Positions 48,387 through 57,812 of a DNA stretch of 64,000 nucleotides are shown here, piece after piece. The DNA is from Poritiphilus sp965212595 (lineage in GTDB: Bacteria > Bacteroidota > Bacteroidia > Flavobacteriales > Flavobacteriaceae): contig CBDBVE010000009.1 in the NCBI GenBank assembly GCA_965212595.1, positions 1-64,000 on the forward strand. Reading direction: 5' to 3'. The notes below the pieces were generated by a model. That model saw nothing but the letters and a program-made list of their open reading frames with translations, ran no database searches and was not told where the DNA came from. Position numbers and translations under genes: made by a program. The stretch's first letter is position 1. Each line of letters opens with the position of its first letter.

Positions 48387-49280
48387 TCAATGTATTTTGG
48401 AATAATAACTGCCGCGATTCAAGGCCTCAAACTTTTCAATGCTCCCGCGGTCTTGCATGGTAACATAGCAAGTCTTTCCTTCTTTGCCCCCGAATGCGAT
48501 GTTCGTTGGCTTTTTCCCCTTCAGTATGATTTCTTCCAAGATATCTCCGTTCGGACTTACTACAACAACTGTTCCTTTGTCGTAACGCGTAATGTACAAA
48601 TTTCCCTTTACGTCACAGCGCATTCCGTCCAGGCCAAAGTCTTCAAATGAGATGAACTTGCTTTTATTTGAAACAGAGCCGTCTGGCATGATGTCATATT
48701 TCCATACAGTGCGCTGTACGGACTCATTTAAATAAAGGATTTTACCATCAGGGCTTACTTCTACACCATTAGTGGTGCCCATATCTTCTTCTAAAAGCAC
48801 AAGCTGCCGTTCCTGGTTAACGCACCAAAGTTTTCCGCTAGCTTCAGCCCAATTAGGGTCACTGAGATAAATGGTGTTATCGGCTCCGATAGCCAAATCA
48901 TTGGGTTGGTTCATCGTAGAGTCTTTGGCCCAGATTTCAGGAGTTTTGCTTCCCTTACCAATCCGGTAAACTATGTGTCCCATATAATCAGCAATAAACA
49001 TGTTGCCATCTAAATCAAATCGGATCCCGTTGCCCACACTGCCTTTTGGAAGCGTGATATAAACATCTCCATTACCTGAGGGACCTAGTTTTCCTATGGT
49101 ACCTTCTTTTTCAAAATTCACGGCATAAAGGTTTCCCTCTTTGTCAACGGCCGGGCCTTCAACACCTTTCGTAAAAATGTTTTCCGCTGTAAAATCTTCA
49201 CTTCTTTTTTGGTCTTCTACACAGGAAGCCCCCACTAAACACAAAAAAATACCGAAAAGTATTTTAATTAAAGATCTCAT
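48387..49280 (-). CDS. SMP-30/gluconolactonase-like beta-propeller lipoprotein
   Basis: The 297-residue protein has a lipoprotein signal (LCLVGASC, lipid Cys about residue 20) and a six-bladed propeller pattern of NGIRFDLDGNMFIADYMGHIVYRI-like strands, including QPNDLAIGADNTIYLSDPNW and TTNGVEVSPDGKILYLNES, which carry the metal-site Glu, Asn and Asp of the SMP-30/LRE group. Members hydrolyse sugar lactones or related esters. I prefer ATG 49280; the ATG at 49301 would add seven residues before a normal signal peptide. The chosen start overlaps the MBL gene's end by 17 bp. Confidence 0.87.
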   Translation of the reverse strand: MRSLIKILFGIFLCLVGASCVEDQKRSEDFTAENIFTKGVEGPAVDKEGNLYAVNFEKEGTIGKLGPSGNGDVYITLPKGSVGNGIRFDLDGNMFIADYMGHIVYRIGKGSKTPEIWAKDSTMNQPNDLAIGADNTIYLSDPNWAEASGKLWCVNQERQLVLLEEDMGTTNGVEVSPDGKILYLNESVQRTVWKYDIMPDGSVSNKSKFISFEDFGLDGMRCDVKGNLYITRYDKGTVVVVSPNGDILEEIILKGKKPTNIAFGGKEGKTCYVTMQDRGSIEKFEALNRGSYYSKIH

Positions 49281-50124
49281 TGAAAGTATAGGTTTTATCA
49301 TGCCTTATTCCCTTTTCAGTAGGCTTCAAAGTGCAAATTTCATTGTGGGCATCGTGCTCCATAAATAGAAAATATCCCTTTTCTTCGGCAGTTTGGAGGA
49401 ATTTGAATTTTTCTTCAAGAGTGAGTAAAGGGCGAGTGTCATATCCCATAACGAATGGAACAGGAATGTGACCTGCTGTAGGCACCAGATCTGCCATAAA
49501 GACCAGAGTTTTTCCCTTGTAAGTAATATGTGGGATCATTTGCTTTTCTGTATGGCCATCAACAAATAGAATTTCGAAGCCTAGTTCTGCCACTTTCGTA
49601 AGTTCTTGCCCAGACCGCTCAACAAAACGCAACTGACCACTTTCTTGCATAGGCATTAAATTTTCTTTCAGAAAAGAGGCTTTTTCTCGGGAATTTGGAT
49701 TCGTCGCCCATTCCCAGTGCTCTTTATTGGTCCAGAAAACGGCATTTTTAAAGGCGGGCTCATAGCCCGTTCTATCTTTGTTCCATTGTACGCTTCCTCC
49801 ACAATGGTCAAAATGCAAATGGGTCATAAAAACATCTGTCACGTCATCCCGGTGAAAACCAATGGCCTTCAACGACTTATCAATTGAATGGTTTCCCCAT
49901 CTATAATAGTAGTTAAAAAACTTTTCTGACTGCTTATTTCCCAATCCGGTATCAATTAGAATTAGTCGGCCCCCATCTTCTATTAGAAGGCTTCTGGCCG
50001 CTATATCAATCATATTGTTGGCGTCAGAGGGGTTGGTTTTTGTCCAAAGCGATTTTGGAACCACACCAAACATGGCTCCTCCGTCTAACTTAAAATTTCC
50101 GGTTTCAACAGGGTATAAGGTCAT
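49264..50124 (-). CDS. Metallo-beta-lactamase fold hydrolase
   Basis: The 286-residue cytoplasmic-looking protein has the di-zinc motif T-H102-L-H104-F-D106-H107-C-G-G, an upstream LIDTGLGN segment, the GHTEKQM histidine and MEHD near the end. It resembles quorum-quenching lactonase or phosphodiesterase-like MBL proteins, but the reaction cannot be fixed by sequence. It is the first gene of a leftward run that continues through SMP-30, S8, M1, rnpA and S41. Pairing with an SMP-30-like lactonase is suggestive of lactone chemistry only by association. Confidence 0.9.
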   Translation of the reverse strand: MTLYPVETGNFKLDGGAMFGVVPKSLWTKTNPSDANNMIDIAARSLLIEDGGRLILIDTGLGNKQSEKFFNYYYRWGNHSIDKSLKAIGFHRDDVTDVFMTHLHFDHCGGSVQWNKDRTGYEPAFKNAVFWTNKEHWEWATNPNSREKASFLKENLMPMQESGQLRFVERSGQELTKVAELGFEILFVDGHTEKQMIPHITYKGKTLVFMADLVPTAGHIPVPFVMGYDTRPLLTLEEKFKFLQTAEEKGYFLFMEHDAHNEICTLKPTEKGIRHDKTYTFNEIFN

Positions 50125-50331
50125 TACCTATTACAAAAGAAGGTGCAAAATAAGAAAAGCAAAAGGGATAGCCCGTCCCTGACATCAATTTTTAACAATT
50201 CCTTGTGTTGATTTTTAAGGAGTTCGGGCTTTTCTTTTAGGAGAAAATGAGGCATCTGCACCAGCTTAAGATCTTGCTCCCGGCTGTACCTATTTCTAAA
50301 ATAAATAATGTATTTTTCCCAAAAAAGTGGA

Positions 50332-52185
50332 ATGCTAGAACTGGCAGGGATTATTATCTTGGGAATTTTGGCGCAATGGATGGCATGGCGACTGAAACTG
50401 CCTGCCATACTCCCCCTAATACTTATCGGACTTCTGGTGGGGCCAATTGCTACTCTTTTTACTGAAGATGGCAGCAAGCTCATTGAACCAATTTGGGATG
50501 GTGAGAAAGGACTTTTCCCTGGCGAAGGACTCTATTATTTCGTTTCCCTGGCTATCAGCATTATTCTTTTCGAAGGAGGCCTTACCCTAAAACGCTCCGA
50601 AATTCAGAATGTAGGGCCGGTGATTACAAAACTGATTACCGTAGGTACCCTGGTCACCTTTTTTACAGCTGGGATTGCGGCCCATTTTATTTTTGACCTC
50701 AGCTGGCAGATGTCTTTTTTGTTTTCAGCCTTGATCATCGTCACAGGGCCAACAGTAATTACTCCGATTCTTAGAAATATTCCATTAAAAAAAGACGTTT
50801 CTGCTGTCTTGAAATGGGAGGGGATACTTATTGATCCGATTGGAGCTCTCGTAGCTGTATTGGTGTTTGAATTTATCAGTGTTGGTGAAGGCCAGGCCTA
50901 TACCCAAACCGCACTCATAGAATTCGGGAAAATACTTTTATTTGGATTTACCTTTGGTTTCACCTTTGCTCATGCGCTTGCATTTGCCATAAAAAAGAAT
51001 TTCATTCCACATTACCTACTCAACGTGGTATCGCTTTCCGTGGTGCTTCTTGTGTTTGTAGAGTCGGATATTTTTGCTCACGAATCTGGTCTTCTGGCAG
51101 TAGTTGTTATGGGAATGGTACTGGGAAATATGGATTTGCCAAATATCAAAGAACTACTGTATTTTAAGGAATCCCTGAGCGTTTTACTGATCTCCATTCT
51201 ATTTATATTACTGGCGGCCAACATCAACATTAGCGACATGGAGCTGATCTATAATTGGAATACCGCTTATTTATTTCTGGTAGTGGTTTTTCTTGTTAGG
51301 CCGCTGGGGGTCTTTTTGAGCACAATGGGATCTGGTTTAAAATTCAATGAGCGGCTCTTTGTCAGCTGGGTAGGTCCCAGAGGTATTGTAGCTGCAGGTA
51401 TCGCTTCACTCTTTGGGTCTAAGCTGTTGCTGAAAGGAGAGCCCGGGGCCGAGTATATTACGCCCCTGGTATTTATGATCGTTTTGGGAACGGTTTTGTT
51501 GAATGCCACCACTGCCAGGTATTTGGCAAAATGGATTGGTGTTTTCTTAAAGAAATCGGAAGGGATATTAATTGTGGGTGCTTCCAAATTTTCAAGACTC
51601 ATAGCAAACTACTTACACAAGAATAACCGGCACGTAGTGTTAATTGACAACAACCCGAACAATGTGCAAAAGGCTAAAAATTTGGGTCTTGAGGCTATCA
51701 ATGCAAACATCTACTCAGACACCCTTTCTGACAATATTGAACTAAATGATGTTGGATACCTTATGGCGCTCACTGGAAACTCGGATATTAATAGGTATGC
51801 CATTAACAAATTTGAAAGACAGTTTGGCGAAAATGGCGCCTTCCGCCTGATCAGTGAAGAAGAGATAAATGACGCAGGAAACAATCCTCAGGAAGGTCTT
51901 TTTTCACATACGGATGATTTTATGAAACTCACAGACGCGACAAACAAGTATCCCGCTATTCATGAAATTGCGATAAAAAACAAAGACCAATACGAACAAC
52001 TTTTGGAAATGACCAGAAATGATGATGATATTGTGCCTTTATTTATCAAAACCCCCAGCGGGGATCTACAGATCATATCATCCAATGGGCCCGAGATAGG
52101 GGATTTTTCCAAAAAACACCAATTGGTATATCTTGGCAAAATGCTTGATGAAGACAAAGTGATCAACGGAATTTCATCAGAATAA
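50332..52185 (+). CDS. Cation:proton antiporter (CPA type) with C-terminal RCK/TrkA-N domain
   Basis: The 617-residue protein has about 12 hydrophobic helices in the first 400 residues, opening with ILGILAQWMAWRLKLPAILPLILIGLLVGP and containing the core FEGGLTLK and TGPTVITPILR segments seen in CPA1 Na+(K+)/H+ antiporters. A nucleotide-binding RCK-type domain (ILIVGASKFSRLIANYL, VVLIDNN) begins near 405 and runs to about 510. The tail may be a second regulatory domain. It exchanges Na+ or K+ for H+ at the inner membrane; which ion is unknown. ATG 50308 would add eight residues; I prefer 50332, where the first helix begins. It is divergent from the MBL gene. Confidence 0.9.
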   Translation: MLELAGIIILGILAQWMAWRLKLPAILPLILIGLLVGPIATLFTEDGSKLIEPIWDGEKGLFPGEGLYYFVSLAISIILFEGGLTLKRSEIQNVGPVITKLITVGTLVTFFTAGIAAHFIFDLSWQMSFLFSALIIVTGPTVITPILRNIPLKKDVSAVLKWEGILIDPIGALVAVLVFEFISVGEGQAYTQTALIEFGKILLFGFTFGFTFAHALAFAIKKNFIPHYLLNVVSLSVVLLVFVESDIFAHESGLLAVVVMGMVLGNMDLPNIKELLYFKESLSVLLISILFILLAANINISDMELIYNWNTAYLFLVVVFLVRPLGVFLSTMGSGLKFNERLFVSWVGPRGIVAAGIASLFGSKLLLKGEPGAEYITPLVFMIVLGTVLLNATTARYLAKWIGVFLKKSEGILIVGASKFSRLIANYLHKNNRHVVLIDNNPNNVQKAKNLGLEAINANIYSDTLSDNIELNDVGYLMALTGNSDINRYAINKFERQFGENGAFRLISEEEINDAGNNPQEGLFSHTDDFMKLTDATNKYPAIHEIAIKNKDQYEQLLEMTRNDDDIVPLFIKTPSGDLQIISSNGPEIGDFSKKHQLVYLGKMLDEDKVINGISSE

Positions 52186-52196
52186 TACAAAATGGA

Positions 52197-52430
52197 TCAC
52201 CCTTTAAAGGGCTCACTTTTCCATACCGTAACAGACAGATCATCCAGGTCAATCTCATAACCCTTACCAGCAACTAGCTGATAGAAATAAACTGACGATT
52301 CTCGTTTGATCTTGTCGGCCAGCAATGCTTCATCTATCTCTCCTCCTTCTTGCCTCCAGATAAAAATGGAGCTTTGTTCAATTTGGATAATACGATGCCT
52401 GGCCGTAAACTGGGCAATATACGTGGTCAT
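52197..52430 (-). CDS. Small protein of unknown function, 77 residues
   Basis: The protein has no signal peptide, no membrane segment and no motif I recognise. Its composition is ordinary coding-like (balanced charged and hydrophobic residues, Trp and Tyr), and no other frame overlaps it. It is convergent with the antiporter (11 bp between stops) and lies 115 bp downstream of the lepA stop on the same strand. I think it is a real gene but cannot assign a role. Confidence 0.6.
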   Translation of the reverse strand: MTTYIAQFTARHRIIQIEQSSIFIWRQEGGEIDEALLADKIKRESSVYFYQLVAGKGYEIDLDDLSVTVWKSEPFKG

Positions 52431-52545
52431 TTGGTTCGGAGAACTCTTGCGAGCAATTAATTGGTTTAGACCCTCAAATTAAAATATTTCTTACTTACCT
52501 GCAAAAAATGTAAGTAAATGAAGCAGATTAATACGGACTTATACC

Positions 52546-54342
52546 TTAATCATTGAGCTTGAGTACCGCCATAAAAGCTTGCTGAGGGATTTCTACATTC
52601 CCTACCTGGCGCATTCGTTTTTTCCCTTTCTTTTGCTTCTCTAAGAGCTTTCTTTTTCTGGAGATATCTCCTCCGTAACATTTGGCCGTTACATCTTTTC
52701 TCAATGCTTTAATGGTTTCGCGCGAGATGATCTTAGAGCCGATGGCCGCCTGGATTGGGATATCAAACTGTTGTCTAGGGATCAACTCTTTGAGTTTTTC
52801 GCACATTTTTTTGCCAATTGTCTGAGCATTATCAAAATGAATAAGAGCGGAAAGTGCATCAACAGGCTGCGCGTTCAATAAAATATCTACTCTAACCAAC
52901 TTAGAGACCCGCATTCCAATAGGCGCATAGTCAAAGGAGGCGTATCCCTTGGAAACGGTTTTTAAGCGATCGTAGAAATCAAAGACGATCTCAGCCAAAG
53001 GCATATCGAAATTTAGTTCAACCCGCTCCGTGGTCAAATAAGTTTGATTGGTAATCTGTCCGCGTTTTTCAATACATAAAGACATCACATTCCCAACAAA
53101 ATCGGCCTTGGTAATAATGGTAGCTTTGATATAGGGCTCCTCTACACGGGCAACAGTGGAAGGATCCGGTAAGTCCGATGGGTTATTTACAATTAAGGGA
53201 ATTTCAGGGTCTTTGGTCGTAAAGGCATGATAACTTACGTTAGGCACGGTTGTTATGACCGTCATATCGAATTCTCGTTCCAGACGTTCTTGGATGATTT
53301 CCATATGCAACATCCCAAGGAAACCACAACGAAACCCAAACCCCAAAGCTGCACTACTTTCAGGAGTAAAAACAAGGGAAGCATCATTCAACTGCAGCTT
53401 TTCCATGGAAGAGCGCAATTCTTCAAAATCTTCGGTTTCTACAGGGTAAATCCCTGCAAATACCATGGGTTTTACATCTTCAAAACCTGCAATCGCATTT
53501 TGGGTAGGAGTTTTGGCATCTGTAATGGTATCCCCTACTTTTACTTCACGTGCATCTTTGATACCCGTGATCAAATAACCAACATCTCCGGTTTTGATCT
53601 CCTGTTTAGGAAACTGTGTGAGTTTCAGGGTACCCACTTCATCGGCAAAATAGTCCTTTCCTGTGGCTACAAATTTTATTTTTTGTCCTTTTCTAATTGC
53701 CCCGTTTTTGACCCTAAAATAGGTTTCAACACCCCTGAAAGGGTTGTAAACAGAGTCGAACACCAATGCCTGAAGTGGTTCATTGGGCTCACCTTCGGGT
53801 GCCGGGATGCGTTCAATTATGGCGTTCAAGATGTCTTCAATGCCAATGCCTGTTTTGGCACTTGCCGGAATAACCTCTTCGGGTTTGCAGCCCAACAGAT
53901 CTACGATATCATCTGTTACTTCTTCAGGATTTGCACTGGGAAGATCCACTTTATTGAGAACAGGAATGATTTCCAGGTCGTTTTCAAGCGCCAAATACAA
54001 GTTAGAAATGGTTTGTGCCTGAATGCTCTGGGCGGCATCTACAACGAGCAGGGCACCTTCACAAGCGGCTATTGACCTGGATACTTCATAAGAAAAATCA
54101 ACGTGCCCGGGAGTATCAATAAGGTTAAGGATATACGTTTCGCCCTCATACTCATATTCCATCTGGACGGCATGGCTTTTAATTGTAATACCGCGCTCTC
54201 GCTCCAGATCCATATTGTCTAGCAACTGATCCTGCTTTTCACGCTCAGTCACGGAACCCGTATGATCTAACAACCGATCTGCGAGGGTACTTTTGCCGTG
54301 ATCAATATGGGCAATGATGCAAAAATTGCGAATGTGTTTCAT
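52546..54342 (-). CDS. lepA: Elongation factor 4 (LepA), translational GTPase
   Basis: The 598-residue protein has all GTPase motifs: AHIDHGKST (residues 11-19), the switch II DTPGHVDF, NKVDL and SAKTGIGI. Elongation-factor-like domains II, III and V follow, and the LepA-specific C-terminal domain is recognisable by AKCYGGDISRKRKLLEKQKKGKKRM. LepA acts on ribosomes in initiation or back-translocation under stress. A TTG three codons upstream gives MASM before the true family start; I use ATG 54342. It is transcribed away from the PD40 lipoprotein gene upstream on the same strand (70 bp gap). Confidence 0.97.
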   Translation of the reverse strand: MKHIRNFCIIAHIDHGKSTLADRLLDHTGSVTEREKQDQLLDNMDLERERGITIKSHAVQMEYEYEGETYILNLIDTPGHVDFSYEVSRSIAACEGALLVVDAAQSIQAQTISNLYLALENDLEIIPVLNKVDLPSANPEEVTDDIVDLLGCKPEEVIPASAKTGIGIEDILNAIIERIPAPEGEPNEPLQALVFDSVYNPFRGVETYFRVKNGAIRKGQKIKFVATGKDYFADEVGTLKLTQFPKQEIKTGDVGYLITGIKDAREVKVGDTITDAKTPTQNAIAGFEDVKPMVFAGIYPVETEDFEELRSSMEKLQLNDASLVFTPESSAALGFGFRCGFLGMLHMEIIQERLEREFDMTVITTVPNVSYHAFTTKDPEIPLIVNNPSDLPDPSTVARVEEPYIKATIITKADFVGNVMSLCIEKRGQITNQTYLTTERVELNFDMPLAEIVFDFYDRLKTVSKGYASFDYAPIGMRVSKLVRVDILLNAQPVDALSALIHFDNAQTIGKKMCEKLKELIPRQQFDIPIQAAIGSKIISRETIKALRKDVTAKCYGGDISRKRKLLEKQKKGKKRMRQVGNVEIPQQAFMAVLKLND

Positions 54343-54391
54343 AGATGCCAATCTCGTTTCAGTCCTTCTTAGTTCGCTTTAAATGAGGGGG

Positions 54392-54399
54392 CAAAGATA
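54392..54399 (-). promoter_or_regulatory. Candidate -7 element for lepA
   Basis: The minus strand reads TATCTTTG, an exact TAnnTTTG match 49 bp before the lepA ATG. No TTG is seen at the -33 distance, which lies in the end of the upstream gene. Confidence 0.4.
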
Positions 54400-54412
54400 C
54401 GCCTAATTAAAC

Positions 54413-55519
54413 TTATTCTTGCCACTCGGCTATAAACAAATTCGTGTCTCTGGTACCACCGTTGTTCCTATTACTTGAAAAAGCCAGGTATTTGCCATTA
54501 TTAGAAAATACGGGAAAGGCGTCAAAGGTTTCACCATGAGTTACCCGTTCCAGGTTTTTACCATCAATATCGATAAAGTAAAGATTAAACGGAAACCCCT
54601 TTTCCGCTTCAAAATTGCTGGAAAATAAAATCTTTTCGCCTGAGGGATGAAAAAAGGGGCTCCAGTTGGCATTTCCTAAAAAAGTGAGCTGTTTTAAATC
54701 GCTACCATCAGCATTACATATAAAAAGCTCCATTTCTGTGGGTTGTACCAAACCCTGTGAGAGCAACTCTTTGTACTCTGCTATCTCTGCTTCGGTTTGA
54801 GGCCTAGATGCCCTAAATATGAGTTTACTTCCGTCAGGAGAGAAAAAAGCACCACCATCATAACCCAGGGTGTTGGTCACCTGATAGACCTCAGAGCCAT
54901 CCAAATTCATCGTATACAATTCGAGATCGCCACTGCGCATAGAGGTGAATACCATTTTATCGCCTTTAGGAGATACCGTAGCCTCTGCATCATATCCCGG
55001 TTCATTGGTGAGTTGGTTAACGATGTTTCCCTCGAGATCGGCCACAAATATGTCGAAAGAATCGTAGACAGGCCAAACATACTTTCCATTCTTTCTAAGG
55101 GGTACCTCGGGGCATTCTTTGTCTGCCAAATGAGTAGATCCATATACGAAATGCTCGTTATCAGGAAGAAAGTAGGCACAGGTTGTTCTCCCCATACCCG
55201 TGCTAATCATAGGGGGTTTAGTACTGTCTAAAATGGCATCGGCCTCTATTAGAAACATTTGATCACAGTTGAGCCCCCATTTTTCGTTGTTTGATTGAAA
55301 GATGAGCCTGCTATCATCAAAACTCCAATATGCCTCTGCGTTATCGCCACCAAAGGTGACTTGCCTTATCGACTTAAAGTATTTTTCTTCGGGGTAGATC
55401 AAGGTGTCTGAACCCGCCATTAGAGAAACTGTTTCCTCTGCGGCAGGCAAGTCTTTTTTTGATTCTTCCTTGCAACTAACGACGGCAATTAGGAGCGATA
55501 GAAACACTAAAGTTCTCAT
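54413..55519 (-). CDS. PD40 (TolB-like) beta-propeller lipoprotein
   Basis: The 368-residue protein starts with a lipoprotein signal (FLSLLIAVVSC, Cys about residue 17). It contains several PD40 blades: FSPDGSKLIFRASR-like strands occur at WSFDDSRLIF, VSPKGDKMVFTS, FFSPDGSKLIF, FHPSGEKILFSS and FSNNGKYLAFSSNR. Such propellers occur in TolB and in envelope or peptidase-associated proteins; this one has no catalytic domain. I start at ATG 55519, because the longer frame adds a basic non-signal stretch over the divergent gene's start. Only 34 bp separate its start from that of the M28 peptidase. Confidence 0.85.
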   Translation of the reverse strand: MRTLVFLSLLIAVVSCKEESKKDLPAAEETVSLMAGSDTLIYPEEKYFKSIRQVTFGGDNAEAYWSFDDSRLIFQSNNEKWGLNCDQMFLIEADAILDSTKPPMISTGMGRTTCAYFLPDNEHFVYGSTHLADKECPEVPLRKNGKYVWPVYDSFDIFVADLEGNIVNQLTNEPGYDAEATVSPKGDKMVFTSMRSGDLELYTMNLDGSEVYQVTNTLGYDGGAFFSPDGSKLIFRASRPQTEAEIAEYKELLSQGLVQPTEMELFICNADGSDLKQLTFLGNANWSPFFHPSGEKILFSSNFEAEKGFPFNLYFIDIDGKNLERVTHGETFDAFPVFSNNGKYLAFSSNRNNGGTRDTNLFIAEWQE

Positions 55520-55553
55520 AGGATGCTTAGTTTTGAATAAATTTCGGACAAAT

Positions 55554-56780
55554 ATGATGAATAGATGCCTTTTATGTGCTTTTCTGCTGCTGTTTTTTTG
55601 CTGCAAGGAGGCCCCTGTTAAGAAGATTAGTCTTCAGGAAGATGTTTCTTTTCTGGCCAGTGATGAACTTTCTGGAAGAGAAACAGGAACCAAGGGTGAG
55701 TTAGAGGCTGCGGCCTATATTAAAGGGCGAATGGCTGCCTTGGGCTTAGCACCCAAGGGAAACGCCGGGACCTATTTTCAAACTTTTTCTTTTAAACCAA
55801 GAACAGACCCACATCAGCAAATTTCTTATTCGAGCGGAGGCGATAGTACGATAACAGGCACCAATGTCATTGGGTTTATTGATAACCAAGCGAAGAAAAC
55901 CGTTGTGATAGGAGCGCATTATGACCATTTAGGGCTTGGTGGAGACGGATCACTGCATCGCGGAGACCCGGCTATTCATAATGGCGCGGATGACAATGCC
56001 AGTGGGGTTGCCATTATGTTGCATCTGGCGGAGCACTTAAAGTCTAAAAAGGCTGTACATAACTATCTGTTTATTGCTTTTTCAGGCGAGGAGCTGGGCC
56101 TATTGGGCTCTAACTTCTTTTCTAAAAATGCGACAGTCAAGCTGGAAGAAGTCAGTTATATGATTAACCTGGATATGGTAGGAAGGTTACGGGAAGAAAG
56201 AACGCTCTCCATAAGTGGTACAGGCACCTCCCCAATTTGGAACCAGGTATTGCGTTCTCAAAACCCCGGCTTTAAACTGGTACTCAAGGAATCTGGCATT
56301 GGGCCATCGGATCACACTTCTTTTTATTTACAGAATATTCCGGCCCTACATTTTTTTACCGGGCAGCATGAAGATTACCACAAGCCTTCAGATGATTCAG
56401 CTAAACTAAATTATGAGGGAATGCGGGCTATTAGCGATTATATTCTCGCTATTGTTACCGACCTGGATGATAATGAGAAACTAGTGTTTAGGACTACAAA
56501 GAATGAAAGTGAAGAAGTACCCCGTTTTAAAGTTGCTCTTGGGGTTATTCCAGATTATTTATTTGACGGGAAAGGGATGCGGATTGATGGCATCAGCGAA
56601 GAGAAACCAGCTCAGCGAGCCGGATTGCTTAAAGGTGATGTGGTAATTCAATTGGGTGATAGTACTGTAGTGGATATGATGAGCTATATGCGCGCTCTTT
56701 CGGCTTTTGAAGAAGGGAATTCGACAACCGTGATCGTGGAACGGGAAGGTAAAAAACTTAGTGCTGAGGTTACTTTCTGA
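55554..56780 (+). CDS. M28 aminopeptidase with C-terminal PDZ domain, lipoprotein
   Basis: The 408-residue protein has a short signal and lipobox-like FFCC (Cys about 16-17). The M28 zinc peptidase domain follows (about 80-320), with metal ligands in AHYDHLG, NGADDNASG (bridging Asp), SGEELGLLGS (catalytic Glu) and the final His in GQHEDYHKP. A PDZ domain fills the last 90 residues (GVIPDYLFDGKGMRIDGI, AQRAGLLKGDVVIQLG). M28-PDZ proteins probably degrade peptides in the envelope. ATG 55554 is directly followed by ATG 55557. The frame is open further upstream, but that part overlaps the divergent gene and lacks signal features. Confidence 0.9.
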   Translation: MMNRCLLCAFLLLFFCCKEAPVKKISLQEDVSFLASDELSGRETGTKGELEAAAYIKGRMAALGLAPKGNAGTYFQTFSFKPRTDPHQQISYSSGGDSTITGTNVIGFIDNQAKKTVVIGAHYDHLGLGGDGSLHRGDPAIHNGADDNASGVAIMLHLAEHLKSKKAVHNYLFIAFSGEELGLLGSNFFSKNATVKLEEVSYMINLDMVGRLREERTLSISGTGTSPIWNQVLRSQNPGFKLVLKESGIGPSDHTSFYLQNIPALHFFTGQHEDYHKPSDDSAKLNYEGMRAISDYILAIVTDLDDNEKLVFRTTKNESEEVPRFKVALGVIPDYLFDGKGMRIDGISEEKPAQRAGLLKGDVVIQLGDSTVVDMMSYMRALSAFEEGNSTTVIVEREGKKLSAEVTF

Positions 56781-56788
56781 TTTTTCCG

Positions 56789-56796
56789 TAATTTTG
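56789..56796 (+). promoter_or_regulatory. Candidate -7 element for dusB
   Basis: TAATTTTG matches TAnnTTTG exactly, 23 bp before the TTG start of dusB and directly after the M28 stop. The -33 region has no TTTG at the right distance. Confidence 0.4.
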
Positions 56797-56819
56797 CAAG
56801 CCCAAAAAAGATAAAGGTT

Positions 56820-57812
56820 TTGGTTAAGATAGCGAACATAGAACTTCCTGATTTTCCTTTACTTCTTGCACCTATGGAAGATGTAAGCGATCCACCCTTC
56901 CGTGCGCTTTGCAAGGAACAAGGGGCCGATGTGGTCTATACCGAGTTCATTTCTTCTGAAGGCCTGATCCGGGATGCTGCCAAAAGTGTTATGAAACTGG
57001 ATATCTATGAGAAGGAAAGGCCTGTTGGCATCCAGATTTTCGGAGCCAACCTGGATTCCATGCTACGGTCTGTAGAGATCGTTGAGAAGTCTAACCCTGA
57101 TATTATTGATATTAATTTTGGATGCCCAGTAAAAAAAGTGGTGAGCAAGGGCGCCGGAGCGGGAATTTTGCGCGACATCCCAATGATGGTAAAGCTTACG
57201 GAAGCCATGGTAAAACACACAAAGCTTCCGGTTACAGTTAAAACCAGATTGGGTTGGGATCACGAATCTATCAAGATCGTTGAGGTGGCCGAAAGATTGC
57301 AGGATGTAGGGTGCAAATCTATCGCAATTCACGGGCGTACCCGGGTTCAAATGTATAAGGGGCAGGCGAATTGGGAGCCGATAGCTGAGGTAAAGAATAA
57401 TCCCAGAATGCATATTCCGGTTTTTGGCAATGGCGATGTGGATTCTCCTGAAGCCGCAAAACGCATGCGAGACGATTTTGGACTAGATGGGGCTATGATT
57501 GGAAGAGCCAGTATTGGGTATCCCTGGTTTTTTAAAGAGGTCAAACACTTTTTGGCTACCGGAAAACACCTAAGCGCGCCTAGCATGGAGGAACGGGTAA
57601 CAGCAGCACGGCGACACTTGCAAATGGCCATAGACTGGAAGGGTGAAAGGCTGGGCGTTTTTGAGACCAGAAGGCATTATACCAACTATTTTAAAGGCAT
57701 TCCTAATTTTAAGGAATACCGGATGAAAATGGTGACCAGCGACGAGTCTAAAGATGTTTTCGCGGCTTTTGACGAGGTATTGGAAAAGTTTGGGGATCAC
57801 GTTTTTGCCTAG
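56820..57812 (+). CDS. dusB: tRNA-dihydrouridine synthase B
   Basis: The 330-residue flavoenzyme reduces uridines in the tRNA D-loop. It has the family opening LLLAPMEDVSDPPFR, the active Cys 102 in NFGCPVKKVV, KTRLGWD and the FMN-binding IPVFGNGDV and GAMIGRASIGYPWFF segments, and a helical RNA-binding C-terminus. The start is TTG at 56820: translation there gives MVKIANIELPDFPLLLAP, which looks like the complete family N-terminus, and the first ATG would cut into the catalytic barrel. Its stop overlaps the end of the convergent permease gene by 4 bp. Confidence 0.94.
   Translation: MVKIANIELPDFPLLLAPMEDVSDPPFRALCKEQGADVVYTEFISSEGLIRDAAKSVMKLDIYEKERPVGIQIFGANLDSMLRSVEIVEKSNPDIIDINFGCPVKKVVSKGAGAGILRDIPMMVKLTEAMVKHTKLPVTVKTRLGWDHESIKIVEVAERLQDVGCKSIAIHGRTRVQMYKGQANWEPIAEVKNNPRMHIPVFGNGDVDSPEAAKRMRDDFGLDGAMIGRASIGYPWFFKEVKHFLATGKHLSAPSMEERVTAARRHLQMAIDWKGERLGVFETRRHYTNYFKGIPNFKEYRMKMVTSDESKDVFAAFDEVLEKFGDHVFA

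Noticed and set aside
50124..50483. 119-codon minus-strand frame upstream of the MBL gene
   Set aside because: It overlaps the start of the antiporter and the divergent control region and has no recognisable content.
53227..54075. 282-codon open frame opposite lepA
   Set aside because: It lies wholly inside lepA on the other strand, is Phe/Cys/Gly-rich with no motif, and lepA is intact.
55404..55553. Fifty-codon upstream extension of the M28 peptidase
   Set aside because: It overlaps the start of the divergent lipoprotein gene, and the lipoprotein signal peptide begins at the inner ATG pair.
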